Assembly (NCBI GenBank): GCA_014360985.1
Contig: JACIWK010000009.1
Location: 1-64,000, forward strand
DNA length: 64,000 bases
Source: Candidatus Bipolaricaulota bacterium
Lineage (GTDB): Bacteria; Bipolaricaulota; Bipolaricaulia; Bipolaricaulales; Bipolaricaulaceae
Direction: 5' to 3'
This document shows, piece after piece, positions 8,291 to 15,768 of the stretch. The translations under genes and the position numbers were made by a program. Position 1 is the first letter of the stretch; each line of letters starts with the position of its first letter. Below the pieces are notes generated by a model, which had not been told where the DNA came from, ran no database searches, and was given only the letters and a program-made list of their open reading frames with translations.

Positions 8291-8413
8291 TAGAATGGGG
8301 ATCGAGGAGGAACCATGAGTCGTACGAGGCAGGAGGTCGTGGAGCAGCTGGCGGCACACCGCGCCAGACCGGCCCAGGTGTGCGGTCGCCGGTCGTCTGA
8401 TGCACAAGCTTGA
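8291..8413 (+). other. Possible promoter and 32-residue ORF ahead of the HExxH protein
   Basis: A TAGAAT hexamer at 8291-8296 is followed by GAGGAGG and an ATG at 8315 that opens a 32-codon frame (MSRTRQEVVEQLAAHRARP...). This short frame ends inside the start of the next gene, overlapping it by 14 bases. The initiation signals are much better than those of the downstream gene. It may therefore be a leader peptide for translational coupling, or the true N-terminus of the next protein displaced by a frameshift. Either reading is inference. Confidence 0.35.
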
Positions 8414-9653
8414 CGCAACAAGAGCCCGACGGGTGTTCGAGCAGTTCGCCCGAGCATGTCGCGCCGATAACGGCGCTCTGTGGGGGACGTCGCTCCTCTC
8501 CCCAGTGCTTCTGGTCGACCGGGAGACGCGGGACGCCGTTGCCAGCCAGCCGGACCCCGCGGGTCAGCTGACGCCCGAAGGAGCGGTGTTCGTTGGGCAG
8601 ATCCCCCCGGACCTCCCCGTCGCCAACACAGCCCTGGATTGGGCAGGCCTGCGTTGGGTGATGGTCGTGTGGCAGACGCTCCCAGACGACCCGCGTGCTG
8701 CCGTCCGGCTCCTGGCCCACGAAGCGTTCCACCGGGTGCAGGAGCAGCTGGGGTTCCCCTGGCCAGAGACGACCGGGATCAACGCGCACCTCGACGATCT
8801 CGAGGGGCGCTACTGGCTCCAGCTAGAGTGGTGTGCGTTGGCACGGGCGCTCCGCGCCTCCGGTGAAGCGTGGCGCAGGGCGGTTGCCGATGCTCTCTTG
8901 TTCCGGCACGCCCGCCGCGCGCTGTGCCCTCAGGCAGCAGTGGAAGAGCGGGTGATGGAGATGCACGAGGGGCTTGCCGAGTACACCGGAGTGAAGCTTG
9001 CCCGGATCGCGGGACCTGAGGTGGCACAGGAGACCCAAGCGGGCCCGGCGCGGTTCCCCAGCTTCGTCCAGTCGTTCGCCTATCTCTCCGGTCCCGCCTA
9101 CGGGCTTCTCCTGGACGCCGCGGACGAGGACTGGCGAGCGGAGCTCACCCCCTCCCAGGATCTGGGCTGCCTGCTCCAGGATGCACTGGGGGTGGAGATC
9201 CCAGCGGAGCCCCGCCGCATCGCGTTCCGCCGCGCCCGCGGGTACAGGGGCGCCGAACTACGGAAGCGAGAACTGGCTCGCCGCGAAAGGCAGGAAGCCC
9301 AGCTCGCCAGCTACCGGGCGCACCTTGCGCAGGGGCCGGTGCTGGTTCTTCCCCTTGCCGGCGGCGTGCGGTACTCCTACGACCCCGCGCAACTGGTGCC
9401 GTTGGGAGAGGAGGGGACCGTGTTCCCGGCGATCCGCCTCATTGCCCCGTGGGGGACGCTGGAGGTGACGGAGGGCGGGATCCTCGTCGATCCGAGTTGG
9501 CAGAAGGCTCGCGTCTCCGCTCCAACCTCCGTGCGCGGGGACCAGGTCGCCGGCGAGGGGTGGAGGCTCGGCCTCGCTCCAGGTTGGCTCGTCCGACCGG
9601 CGACGCCGCCCGGCCGCTGGGAGCTCGTCCGTACCGATAGTCCGATGACATAG
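8400..9653 (+). CDS. Putative zinc metallopeptidase-like protein (HEAFH motif)
   Basis: A 417-residue protein without signal peptide or membrane segment. Residues 107-111 read HEAFH in the context LLAHEAFHRVQEQLG, fitting the HExxH zinc signature, and a downstream helix MHEGLAEYTG (E190, E194) could supply the third ligand as in gluzincins. The N-terminal part, with ALWGTSLLSPVLLVD, FVGQIPPD and NTALDWAGLRWVMV, resembles a group of uncharacterised bacterial proteins I recall without a name. The C-terminal third is beta-rich. No ribosome binding site precedes the ATG; a 32-codon frame with good signals overlaps the start. Substrate unknown. Confidence 0.6.
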   Translation: MHKLDATRARRVFEQFARACRADNGALWGTSLLSPVLLVDRETRDAVASQPDPAGQLTPEGAVFVGQIPPDLPVANTALDWAGLRWVMVVWQTLPDDPRAAVRLLAHEAFHRVQEQLGFPWPETTGINAHLDDLEGRYWLQLEWCALARALRASGEAWRRAVADALLFRHARRALCPQAAVEERVMEMHEGLAEYTGVKLARIAGPEVAQETQAGPARFPSFVQSFAYLSGPAYGLLLDAADEDWRAELTPSQDLGCLLQDALGVEIPAEPRRIAFRRARGYRGAELRKRELARRERQEAQLASYRAHLAQGPVLVLPLAGGVRYSYDPAQLVPLGEEGTVFPAIRLIAPWGTLEVTEGGILVDPSWQKARVSAPTSVRGDQVAGEGWRLGLAPGWLVRPATPPGRWELVRTDSPMT

Positions 9654-9816
9654 CCCGGAGAGCAACTGCAGACTACGACTGCCAGGAGACACCTCAGGAC
9701 CGTCGCGCTCATGGCAACCACGACGACCCGCAGCCATAGCTTGCATGGGGTGGAGGGACACGGCACATTGGGCGCTGCCGTACAAACATCGGCGCTCTGT
9801 GATCGTGGGGGCACGA
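9654..9816. other. Intergenic stretch, nothing recognised
   Basis: Between the HExxH gene and the ABC ATPase fossil. An open frame runs through it, but its composition ([18 protein letters not shown]...) is unlike any known domain. Confidence 0.4.
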
Positions 9817-10090
9817 CGGTCAGCTGTCGGGGAGTGGCGAAGACGTATGTGGTCCGCGAGCGGGCGGGGCTCCTCCGCCGCGGGGTGCGGTGGGAGATCG
9901 CGGCTTTGCGCGGGATCGACCTCGAGATCGCCCGCGGTGCGTTCGTGGGACTCCTCGGCCGGAACGGGGCCGGGAAGACCACGCTCCTCAAGATCGTGGC
10001 CACGCTCCTTCTTCCCACCACAGGCGAGGTCGAAGTGGACGGGATCGACGCCTGGCGCGAGCCGACCAAGGTGGGCGCTCGTCTGCTTCG
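9817..10090 (+). pseudogene. ABC-2 type transporter ATPase, N-terminal fragment
   Basis: About 90 codons encode the start of a NatA/CcmA-like ATPase: [22 protein letters not shown], then [21 protein letters not shown] and the Walker A sequence [13 protein letters not shown], then [19 protein letters not shown]. Homology stops abruptly after about residue 88, and the signature, Walker B and H-loop are all missing. The open frame happens to continue into the phosphatase gene that follows, producing a misleading fusion ORF. It is best read as a truncated remnant. Confidence 0.7.
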
Positions 10091-10217
10091 AGCGCCAGGC
10101 CCGCCACCACGGCCTCGAGGGGTTCTGACGCTGGGTCACGCAGCGAACTGTCGTGCACCCGAACGACGTGCCTCCCCCCCCTCGCCGCAGGAACAGAGAA
10201 GTCCTAGCCTCCGATCA

Positions 10218-10994
10218 ATGATCGACACAGCGCGCCTTGCCCGGTTGCGGGAGATCCTCGGGAGCGAGGGTCGGATGATCAACCTTCCCTCCGACCGGAC
10301 AACCGTGTTCGTCGGCGACACCCACGGGGATCGCGAGGCGACGGAACGGGCCTTGGAGCAGTTCCCCCCAGACGAGCACGCCCTCGTGTTCCTCGGGGAC
10401 TACGTGGACCGCGGGCCGGATTCGCTCGGGAACCTCGCGCTTCTCGTCGAGGCCAAGCTTGCCCACCCGGACCATGTGCACCTCCTGATGGGGAACCACG
10501 AGGGGTGGATGGTCCAGCGGTTCTCGCCGGCCGACTTCTGGGAGAAGCTCTCCCCGTCCGAGGCGAAGGCCCTTGGGGAGGCCCTCGCCGCCCTTCCGCT
10601 CGCCGCCCACCACCCGGCAGGGGTCCTCGCCCTCCACGGGGCCCTGCCGGACGTGGAAGGGCTGGACGACCTCGGGCGCGTGCGGCTCGGCTCCCCGGAG
10701 TGGCGGGCGATCACGTGGGGCGACTGGGTGGATCGTCCGGGCTACGCGTTCGGCTCCGGATGGTCCGGGCGCCCCGCGTTCGGCCGGGACTACTTCGCGG
10801 AGGTCGCCAACCGCCTCGGGATCGCCGTCCTCGTCCGCTCCCACCAGCCCGGCGCTCCGACGTTCCTCTACGGCGACCGCTGCCTCACCCTGTTCGCCAC
10901 CAAGGCCTACGGGGGGACGACGCGCCGGGTGGCGGTCCTCCCGCCGGGGCGCGTGCCCCGCACGGCGCGGGACCTCGATCTCGTTGCGATCTAG
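10218..10994 (+). CDS. Serine/threonine protein phosphatase, PP1/PP2A-like metallophosphatase
   Basis: A 258-residue calcineurin-like phosphoesterase. The dimetal site motifs are FVGDTHGD (GDxHG), [12 protein letters not shown] (GDxxDRG) and LMGNHEGW (GNHE), with later histidines in LALHGALP and VRSHQPGAP. This pattern is that of bacterial PPP-family protein phosphatases, although diadenosine-tetraphosphate hydrolysis is also possible. The ATG at 10218 lies 7 bases after a TAGCCT hexamer and lacks a Shine-Dalgarno, which fits a leaderless start. An upstream open frame in phase is an ABC ATPase fossil and not part of this protein. The stop codon overlaps the oligoribonuclease stop on the other strand. 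Confidence 0.88.
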   Translation: MIDTARLARLREILGSEGRMINLPSDRTTVFVGDTHGDREATERALEQFPPDEHALVFLGDYVDRGPDSLGNLALLVEAKLAHPDHVHLLMGNHEGWMVQRFSPADFWEKLSPSEAKALGEALAALPLAAHHPAGVLALHGALPDVEGLDDLGRVRLGSPEWRAITWGDWVDRPGYAFGSGWSGRPAFGRDYFAEVANRLGIAVLVRSHQPGAPTFLYGDRCLTLFATKAYGGTTRRVAVLPPGRVPRTARDLDLVAI

Positions 10995-11569
10995 GCCGGC
11001 GGGGGCGGACCCTGGGGTTGGGGAGGTTGGAACACGGTGCTTCGGTAGTAGCGCAGCTCCTCGATCGATTCCAGGACATCGGGCAGGGCGCGGTGCTTGG
11101 CGGACGCCCCGTTGGCGAGGGCCTTCTCCGGGTACCATCGCTTGACAAGCTCCTTGATCGAGCTCACATCGATCTGCCGGTAGTGGAGATGGGCGTTGAG
11201 GCGGGGCATGTGCCGGGTGAGGAACCGGCGGTCAAAGCACACCGAGCTCCCGGCGAGGGGACATGCGCGGGGGGGACACCACTGGGCCACGAGTTCGAGG
11301 GCCGCCGCCTCGGCGTCAGCCAGGGACACGGTGGAGCGGCGCACCTCCTCGAGGAGCCCTGAACCTTGGTGCTGCTTCTGTACCCACTCGTCCAGGCCCA
11401 CGAGCGCCTCGTCGGGGTGGTGCACGACGATCGAGGTCTGGGCGAGCGGGTTGAGGTGCATGTCCGTGATAACGACGGCGACCTCGAGGATGAGGCTCGC
11501 CTCCGGATCGAGCCCCGTGGTCTCGAGATCGATCCACACGATGTTCTCTCGGTACCGCATCGCCACCAT
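10991..11569 (-). CDS. orn: Oligoribonuclease
   Basis: 3'-5' exoribonuclease of the DEDDh group that degrades RNA dinucleotides and pGpG to mononucleotides. The protein has [12 protein letters not shown] (DxE motif), [23 protein letters not shown], the central [20 protein letters not shown] and the end motif [18 protein letters not shown], with His and Asp four residues apart. The length of about 190 residues matches the family. The start is either the ATG at 11569, 3 bases after AAAGGGG, or the ATG at 11560. A 107-base gap separates it from lepB upstream. Clearance of pGpG would connect it with the HD-GYP sensor elsewhere in the window; this is inference. Confidence 0.93.
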   Translation of the reverse strand: MVAMRYRENIVWIDLETTGLDPEASLILEVAVVITDMHLNPLAQTSIVVHHPDEALVGLDEWVQKQHQGSGLLEEVRRSTVSLADAEAAALELVAQWCPPRACPLAGSSVCFDRRFLTRHMPRLNAHLHYRQIDVSSIKELVKRWYPEKALANGASAKHRALPDVLESIEELRYYRSTVFQPPQPQGPPPPA

Positions 11570-11676
11570 GTGCCCCTTTCCGTGCATGCTGGGCTCAGCT
11601 TCTCCGGCCTGTCCCCGCGGCCGAGGCAAGGTGTCTGGGGGAGATTGTTGTTGGGACGAACGGTTCCGCGCGCTCC

Positions 11677-12585
11677 CTACAGGGACGACCACCAGTACCC
11701 GTTCATCGGCCCGAACCGACTGAGCGGCCACACCCGGAAGAACGGGGCCCCGATCCGCTCTTCCTCGGGCACGAACCCCCAGTAGCGGGAGTCGTAGGAG
11801 TTCATCGTGTTGTCCCCCAGGACAAAGTAGTGGCCCGGTGGTACGAGGGTCGGAGCGATCCCGTACTGCATCCCCACCCCTTGGGTCCAGTAGGTCCGGT
11901 CGGCGACGACGGCGAGGGGGGAACCGTCCACGATGACCTTGCCCCCCACGATCTGCACCGTCTGGCCGCCCACGGCGATCAAACGCTTCACGTAGCGCTC
12001 CTGTCGGGTTCGGTACTTGATCCCAAGCCCATGGAGATCCTTGACTCCATCCGGAACGGACACCGAAAGCTGCCTGTGGCCGATGCCCTCCCGGAGGACG
12101 ACGAACGCGAGCTCCTGCCCCTGGGCGGCCTCGATCCGCCGGTTGGCGGTGCGCACCGCGGGCACGGGCTCACCGCCGATCCCGATCGTGGGGTACTGGA
12201 CGTGGGTGATCCAATCCCCCGGCTGGATCCCCGCCGCTGCAGCGGGGCTGCCGGGCTCGACCTCGGTCACCCGCAGCTCCTCCAGCTGCCAGAACACGAT
12301 CACCCGGCCCGGCGCTGGGTCGCGGAAGTGATAGGTGAGGATGTCTACGAAGAACGAGTCCCCCGGAGCGATGGTGGGGTTCATCGATCCGGTGGGCACG
12401 GTCATCCGGACCGTGACGAAGGTGATGACGATCCAGAAAATGATCCCGACTTCGACGATCGTCTCCGCCCATCCCAGCCAGTACTCGGCACGACGGGAGA
12501 GGCGGACCCCCCGCCGGCGGAGGAGGCGCACGATCCACGGCGGCTTCTTCTCCTTCTTGCGCTTCCGTCGGAACCAGGGGCTCAT
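11677..12585 (-). CDS. lepB: Signal peptidase I with an inserted PDZ-like domain
   Basis: Membrane serine protease that removes Sec/Tat signal peptides. After a basic N-terminus and one membrane helix (about 41-58) come box B with the nucleophile (TVPTGSMNPTIAPGD, Ser67), the general-base region RYVKRLIAVGG (Lys200), and box E GDNTMNSYDSRYWGFV. Between Ser67 and Lys200, at about residues 104-178, lies an extra module: VTEVEPGSPAAAAGIQPGDW, followed by the conserved pattern NRRIEAAQGQELAFVVLREG. This matches the carboxylate-binding and core strands of PDZ domains. Ordinary family members lack it. The gene overlaps rplS by 4 bases (ATGA), forming an operon with rplS and the SPOUT methyltransferase. 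Confidence 0.9.
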   Translation of the reverse strand: MSPWFRRKRKKEKKPPWIVRLLRRRGVRLSRRAEYWLGWAETIVEVGIIFWIVITFVTVRMTVPTGSMNPTIAPGDSFFVDILTYHFRDPAPGRVIVFWQLEELRVTEVEPGSPAAAAGIQPGDWITHVQYPTIGIGGEPVPAVRTANRRIEAAQGQELAFVVLREGIGHRQLSVSVPDGVKDLHGLGIKYRTRQERYVKRLIAVGGQTVQIVGGKVIVDGSPLAVVADRTYWTQGVGMQYGIAPTLVPPGHYFVLGDNTMNSYDSRYWGFVPEEERIGAPFFRVWPLSRFGPMNGYWWSSL

Positions 12586-12920
12586 TCGATCTTGTGGATG
12601 CGGCTCACCCGGCGCAGCCAGTACGGGCGGCTCTTGGTGACCGTGTTGCGCTTGATCACTTCGATCCGGTCCAGGTTCGGCGAGTGGACGGGCACCGTCC
12701 GTTCAACGCCGACGCCGGCTGCGATCTTGCGCACCGTCATCATCGTGCGCGTGCCGGAGCCGGAGATCTTGAGCACGACCCCTTCAAAGGGCTGCAGCCG
12801 CTCCCGGGCTCCCTCCGACACCTTCTCGTAGAAGCGTACGATGTCCCCGGGCCGGAACTCGGGTACCTCCCGCACCCGCTCCGCCTCGAGGGCGTGGATG
12901 AGATCGTCCATACCCGTCAT
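12582..12920 (-). CDS. rplS: 50S ribosomal protein L19
   Basis: L19 lies at the 30S-50S interface. The 112-residue protein has the family hallmarks FRPGDIVRFYEKVSEG, RLQPFEGVVLKI, GTRTMMTVRKIAAGVGVERTVPVHSP and the C-terminal KSRPYWLRRVSRI. The ATG at 12920 is preceded by AAAGGAG at 9 bases, whereas longer frames extend into the upstream methyltransferase gene. It overlaps both neighbours by four bases (ATGA at each end), so the three genes are probably translated together. Confidence 0.97.
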   Translation of the reverse strand: MTGMDDLIHALEAERVREVPEFRPGDIVRFYEKVSEGARERLQPFEGVVLKISGSGTRTMMTVRKIAAGVGVERTVPVHSPNLDRIEVIKRNTVTKSRPYWLRRVSRIHKIE

Positions 12921-13468
12921 GCTTCCTCTCCTTTCAGTCGGTCCAGGATGATGGCCACCGCCGCCCGCACCGAGAGGTAATTGTACCCGCGCCCACGCAC
13001 CGGGGGGAGGAGGGCATCGCACGCGGCGAGGAGCTCGTCGGCCATCCCGTTCCCCGTCCCGAAGAGAAGCAGAACGGGCCGCTCGCGGAGGAGGACCCGT
13101 GCCTCGTCCCAGCTCAGTCGGGGGTAGGGGAGGCCGGGGCGGGCGCTGGTCCCCCACACGAGGGGGGGCTGGCCTTCCGCCTCCTCAACCTCCCGGTAGC
13201 AGTCCTCGAGGTCCTCCCGCACCGCGACGAGCTCGATCGCCTCCCGGCGGTTGGGGAGCTCGTCTTCCTCCATCCAGAACGCACGGAGACGCTCCGCGAT
13301 CCGTCGCTGGTTGGCGAGCGGGGTGACCACGTAGTAGCGGGATGCGCCGTAGGTGCGGGCGGTGCGCGCGATATCCGGCACGTTGATCGAGGTCAGGGCG
13401 GTGGCCACGATTCCCCCTTCTCGGCTCCGCATCGGGAAGTGGAGGAGGGCAATGTAGAGGTTCCCCAT
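12917..13468 (-). CDS. SPOUT-class RNA methyltransferase (TM1570/TrmD-associated family)
   Basis: A 183-residue SAM-dependent RNA methyltransferase of the small SPOUT family often found beside or fused to trmD and near rplS. It begins NLYIALLHFPMRSREGGIVATALTSINV and continues DIARTARTYGASRYYVVTP, and the knot region near the C-terminus reads LLLFGTGNGMADELLAACDALLPPVRG then YNYLSVRAAVAIILDRL. The target nucleotide is not known to me. It is the first gene of the operon SPOUT-rplS-lepB. No trmD is visible in the window. A TACCCT hexamer lies 9 bases before the ATG and there is no Shine-Dalgarno. Confidence 0.85.
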   Translation of the reverse strand: MGNLYIALLHFPMRSREGGIVATALTSINVPDIARTARTYGASRYYVVTPLANQRRIAERLRAFWMEEDELPNRREAIELVAVREDLEDCYREVEEAEGQPPLVWGTSARPGLPYPRLSWDEARVLLRERPVLLLFGTGNGMADELLAACDALLPPVRGRGYNYLSVRAAVAIILDRLKGEEA

Positions 13469-13564
13469 CGTGGCCGAAGGGTACGGGAGGGCGACCTGGG
13501 GGGCAAGGGATTAGGACCGCGACCGCTTTGTCCTCTGCCGCGAACCGGGGTAGACTGGCCTCCC

Positions 13565-14011
13565 ATGCGCTTCGTTCGTTCCCTCCTCTGTGCGGCAACG
13601 GTCCTCGCCTTCGATCAGGGGACGAAGCTCTGGGCGAGGCAGAGCCTGGTCTTGGGAGAGGTCCGCCCGCTGTGGGGGGACTTCCTCCGCTTGACGCGGG
13701 TCCACAACACGGGCGGGGCGTTCGGGCTCCTCCCCCAGCATACGGGGGCGTTCATCGCCGTCTCCTGCGCGGTCGTCCTCGCGCTGGGGGCGGTCCTCGT
13801 GTGGGGGAGCTGGCGGCGGATGGGGCGGGTGGGGAGCGCGCTCCTCCTCGGTGGGGCGGTGGGGAACCTCGTGGACCGCCTGCGGTGGGGGTACGTGCTC
13901 GACTTCTTCGAGATCCGTGGGTTCCCGGTGTTCAACGTTGCCGACGCGGCGATCGTGATTGGGGCAGGGCTCGTCGCCCTGTCCTTCTTGGTGAGAGGGA
14001 GAGCGCGGTGA
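13565..14011 (+). CDS. lspA: Lipoprotein signal peptidase (signal peptidase II)
   Basis: Aspartic protease that cleaves prolipoprotein signal peptides after lipidation by Lgt. The 148 residues contain four hydrophobic segments and the motifs FDQGTKLWA, the RVHNTGGAFG loop, GNLVDRLRWGYVLDFF (catalytic Asp104) and FNVADAAI (catalytic Asp127). A TAGACT hexamer ends 8 bases before the ATG and there is no ribosome binding site, so a leaderless start is likely. The stop overlaps the tmk GTG (GTGA). The operon is lspA-tmk-dnaN. Confidence 0.94.
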   Translation: MRFVRSLLCAATVLAFDQGTKLWARQSLVLGEVRPLWGDFLRLTRVHNTGGAFGLLPQHTGAFIAVSCAVVLALGAVLVWGSWRRMGRVGSALLLGGAVGNLVDRLRWGYVLDFFEIRGFPVFNVADAAIVIGAGLVALSFLVRGRAR

Positions 14012-14613
14012 ACCCCCTGTTCATCGTTCTCGAAGGCCCCGACGCATCGGGGAAGTCCACCCAACTTCGTCTGCTTGCGGATGCGCTCTCGGCACGCGGG
14101 ATCGGTGTGCTCACCACCCGCGAGCCGGGGGGGACTCCCCTGGGGGAGAGGCTGCGGGAGCTCATCCTCTCGCCCGACTCCCCGATGAACCCCCTCACCG
14201 AGCTCCTCCTCATCATTGGGGCGCGGCACGAGCACGTGGAGCGGGTGGTCCGGCCTGCGCTCGAGGAAGGCAAATGGGTGCTCTGTTCCCGGTACACGTT
14301 GTCCTCGCTCGCCTACCAGGGCTGGGGAAGGGGGCTCGACCTCGACCTCATCCGCCGGCTGAACCAGCTCGCGACCGGCGGTTTGGAGCCGGACTACGTC
14401 TTCCTCCTCGACCTCCCCCCCGCCGTGGCGTACGAGCGGACGCGGGAGCGGGATCGGTTCGAGGGGGAGGGCCTGGAGTTCTTCACCCGCGTCCGCGTGG
14501 GGTACCTCGCGCTCATCCGCTCCGTGCCCCGGGCTCACGTGATCGATGGCACCTTGCCCGAGGAGCGCGTGCTCCGGGAGATCCTGGGCCACCTGCCTCT
14601 TCCTGGGATATGA
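14008..14613 (+). CDS. tmk: Thymidylate kinase
   Basis: Phosphorylates dTMP to dTDP for dTTP synthesis. The 201-residue protein starts with VNPLFIVLEGPDASGKSTQ, which includes the P-loop; then comes the DR[YH]-equivalent CSRYTLSSLAYQGWG and a LID with RTRERDRFEGEGLEFF. REPGGTPLGERLRELIL is the dTMP-binding stretch. The GTG start overlaps the lspA stop in a GTGA tetranucleotide, indicating coupled translation. dnaN follows after 21 bases, giving a small DNA-precursor and replication cluster. Confidence 0.95.
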   Translation: MNPLFIVLEGPDASGKSTQLRLLADALSARGIGVLTTREPGGTPLGERLRELILSPDSPMNPLTELLLIIGARHEHVERVVRPALEEGKWVLCSRYTLSSLAYQGWGRGLDLDLIRRLNQLATGGLEPDYVFLLDLPPAVAYERTRERDRFEGEGLEFFTRVRVGYLALIRSVPRAHVIDGTLPEERVLREILGHLPLPGI

Positions 14614-14634
14614 TCTCTCCGTCAAGGAGGGTCC

Positions 14635-15768
14635 ATGGAGATCGTCTGCCGGCGAGAAGACTGGGTGTTTGGGGTTAGGACCGTCAGCCACGCCCTGGGC
14701 GGGCGAACGGCGATGCCGATCCTGGGGGGGATCCGCTGCCAGGGGGAGGCGGACGGGGTGGAATTGGCCGCCACCGATCTCGAGCGGTCCATCCTCTGTC
14801 GAATCCCGGCCCAGGTGAAGGGCGGGGGGGCCGTCGTCCTCCCGGGGCAGGTGCTGAGCCAGCTCGTGGGCCGTCTTCCCGAGGCGGACACGATCGAACT
14901 GGGCGAAGAGGATGGGCGGGCGCGCCTCGCCTGCGGTCCGGCGAGCTTCGACCTGTTCACCCTGCCTGCCGACGAGTTTCCCGATGTAGCGCGGCCGGAT
15001 GGCGAGCCCATGGGGCGGATGCCGCTGACTGCGCTCCTGCAAGGGATCGCTCAGACCGCGTTCGCGGCCCTGCGCGCCTCCGAGACGACCCGCCTCGCCC
15101 TCACCGGGGTGGACATCGTCCTTCGGGACGGGGCGGCGAAGCTCGCGGCCACGAACGGGTACCGGCTGGCGATCAAGCGGGTCCCCGTCGAGGGGCTCCG
15201 CGAGGGCTACGAGGGGGCGTTCCTCGTGGATGCGGCGGTCCTCGGCGACCTGTCGCGGGTCCTCGCCGGGGTGACGGAGGAGGAGGTCGCCGTGTACACC
15301 GATGGCGGACAGCTCCACTTCGCGGCCGGCCCGGTGTTCTTCTCCTGCCGGACGATCCAGGAGCAGTTCCCCGACTTCGAGCGCGTTGTGCCCAAGGATA
15401 GTGAGATCGGCCTCTTCGCCCCACGGGCCGAGCTCCTCGACACCCTGCGCCGGTTGGAGGTGTTCGCCGCCGAGGAGTCCGGAGCGGTGAACCTCAAGGT
15501 GGCTGGGTCCGCGCTCGAGATGACCGCTGCGTCGAAGGACAAAGGACAGGGCCGGGAGTCGGTACATCTGCTTAAGGCTCCGACGAAACAGATCGAGATC
15601 GCGTTCCGGGCCGAGTACTTGATCGATGCCCTGCGGAGGATGGAGTCGGATCAGGTCGCGCTGTGGCTGTCGGCCCCGGAACGGGCGGGGCTGATCGAGC
15701 CGGCGGGCGAGATCGCCTCCGGCGACGAGGGGTTCATCTACGTGTGCATGCCGGTCAGGCTCCTTTGA
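14635..15768 (+). CDS. dnaN: DNA polymerase III sliding clamp (beta subunit)
   Basis: Ring-shaped processivity clamp. The 377 residues comprise three clamp domains of about 120 residues each. It starts MEIVCRREDWVFGVRTVSHAL, has TNGYRLAIKRV at the end of domain two, and ends with the typical ...FIYVCMPVRLL tail, the M-P-V/M-R-L end found in most beta clamps. An AAGGAGGG lies 5 bases before the ATG, and a TATGAT string at 14609-14614 inside the end of tmk could be an additional promoter. The 3' end overlaps alaS on the other strand by 14 bases. dnaN sits away from dnaA here. Confidence 0.96.
   Translation: MEIVCRREDWVFGVRTVSHALGGRTAMPILGGIRCQGEADGVELAATDLERSILCRIPAQVKGGGAVVLPGQVLSQLVGRLPEADTIELGEEDGRARLACGPASFDLFTLPADEFPDVARPDGEPMGRMPLTALLQGIAQTAFAALRASETTRLALTGVDIVLRDGAAKLAATNGYRLAIKRVPVEGLREGYEGAFLVDAAVLGDLSRVLAGVTEEEVAVYTDGGQLHFAAGPVFFSCRTIQEQFPDFERVVPKDSEIGLFAPRAELLDTLRRLEVFAAEESGAVNLKVAGSALEMTAASKDKGQGRESVHLLKAPTKQIEIAFRAEYLIDALRRMESDQVALWLSAPERAGLIEPAGEIASGDEGFIYVCMPVRLL

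Noticed and set aside
9711-10994. Apparent ABC ATPase-phosphatase fusion protein
   Set aside because: The ABC homology breaks off after Walker A and the linker is low-complexity; the phosphatase has its own start and -10-like hexamer.
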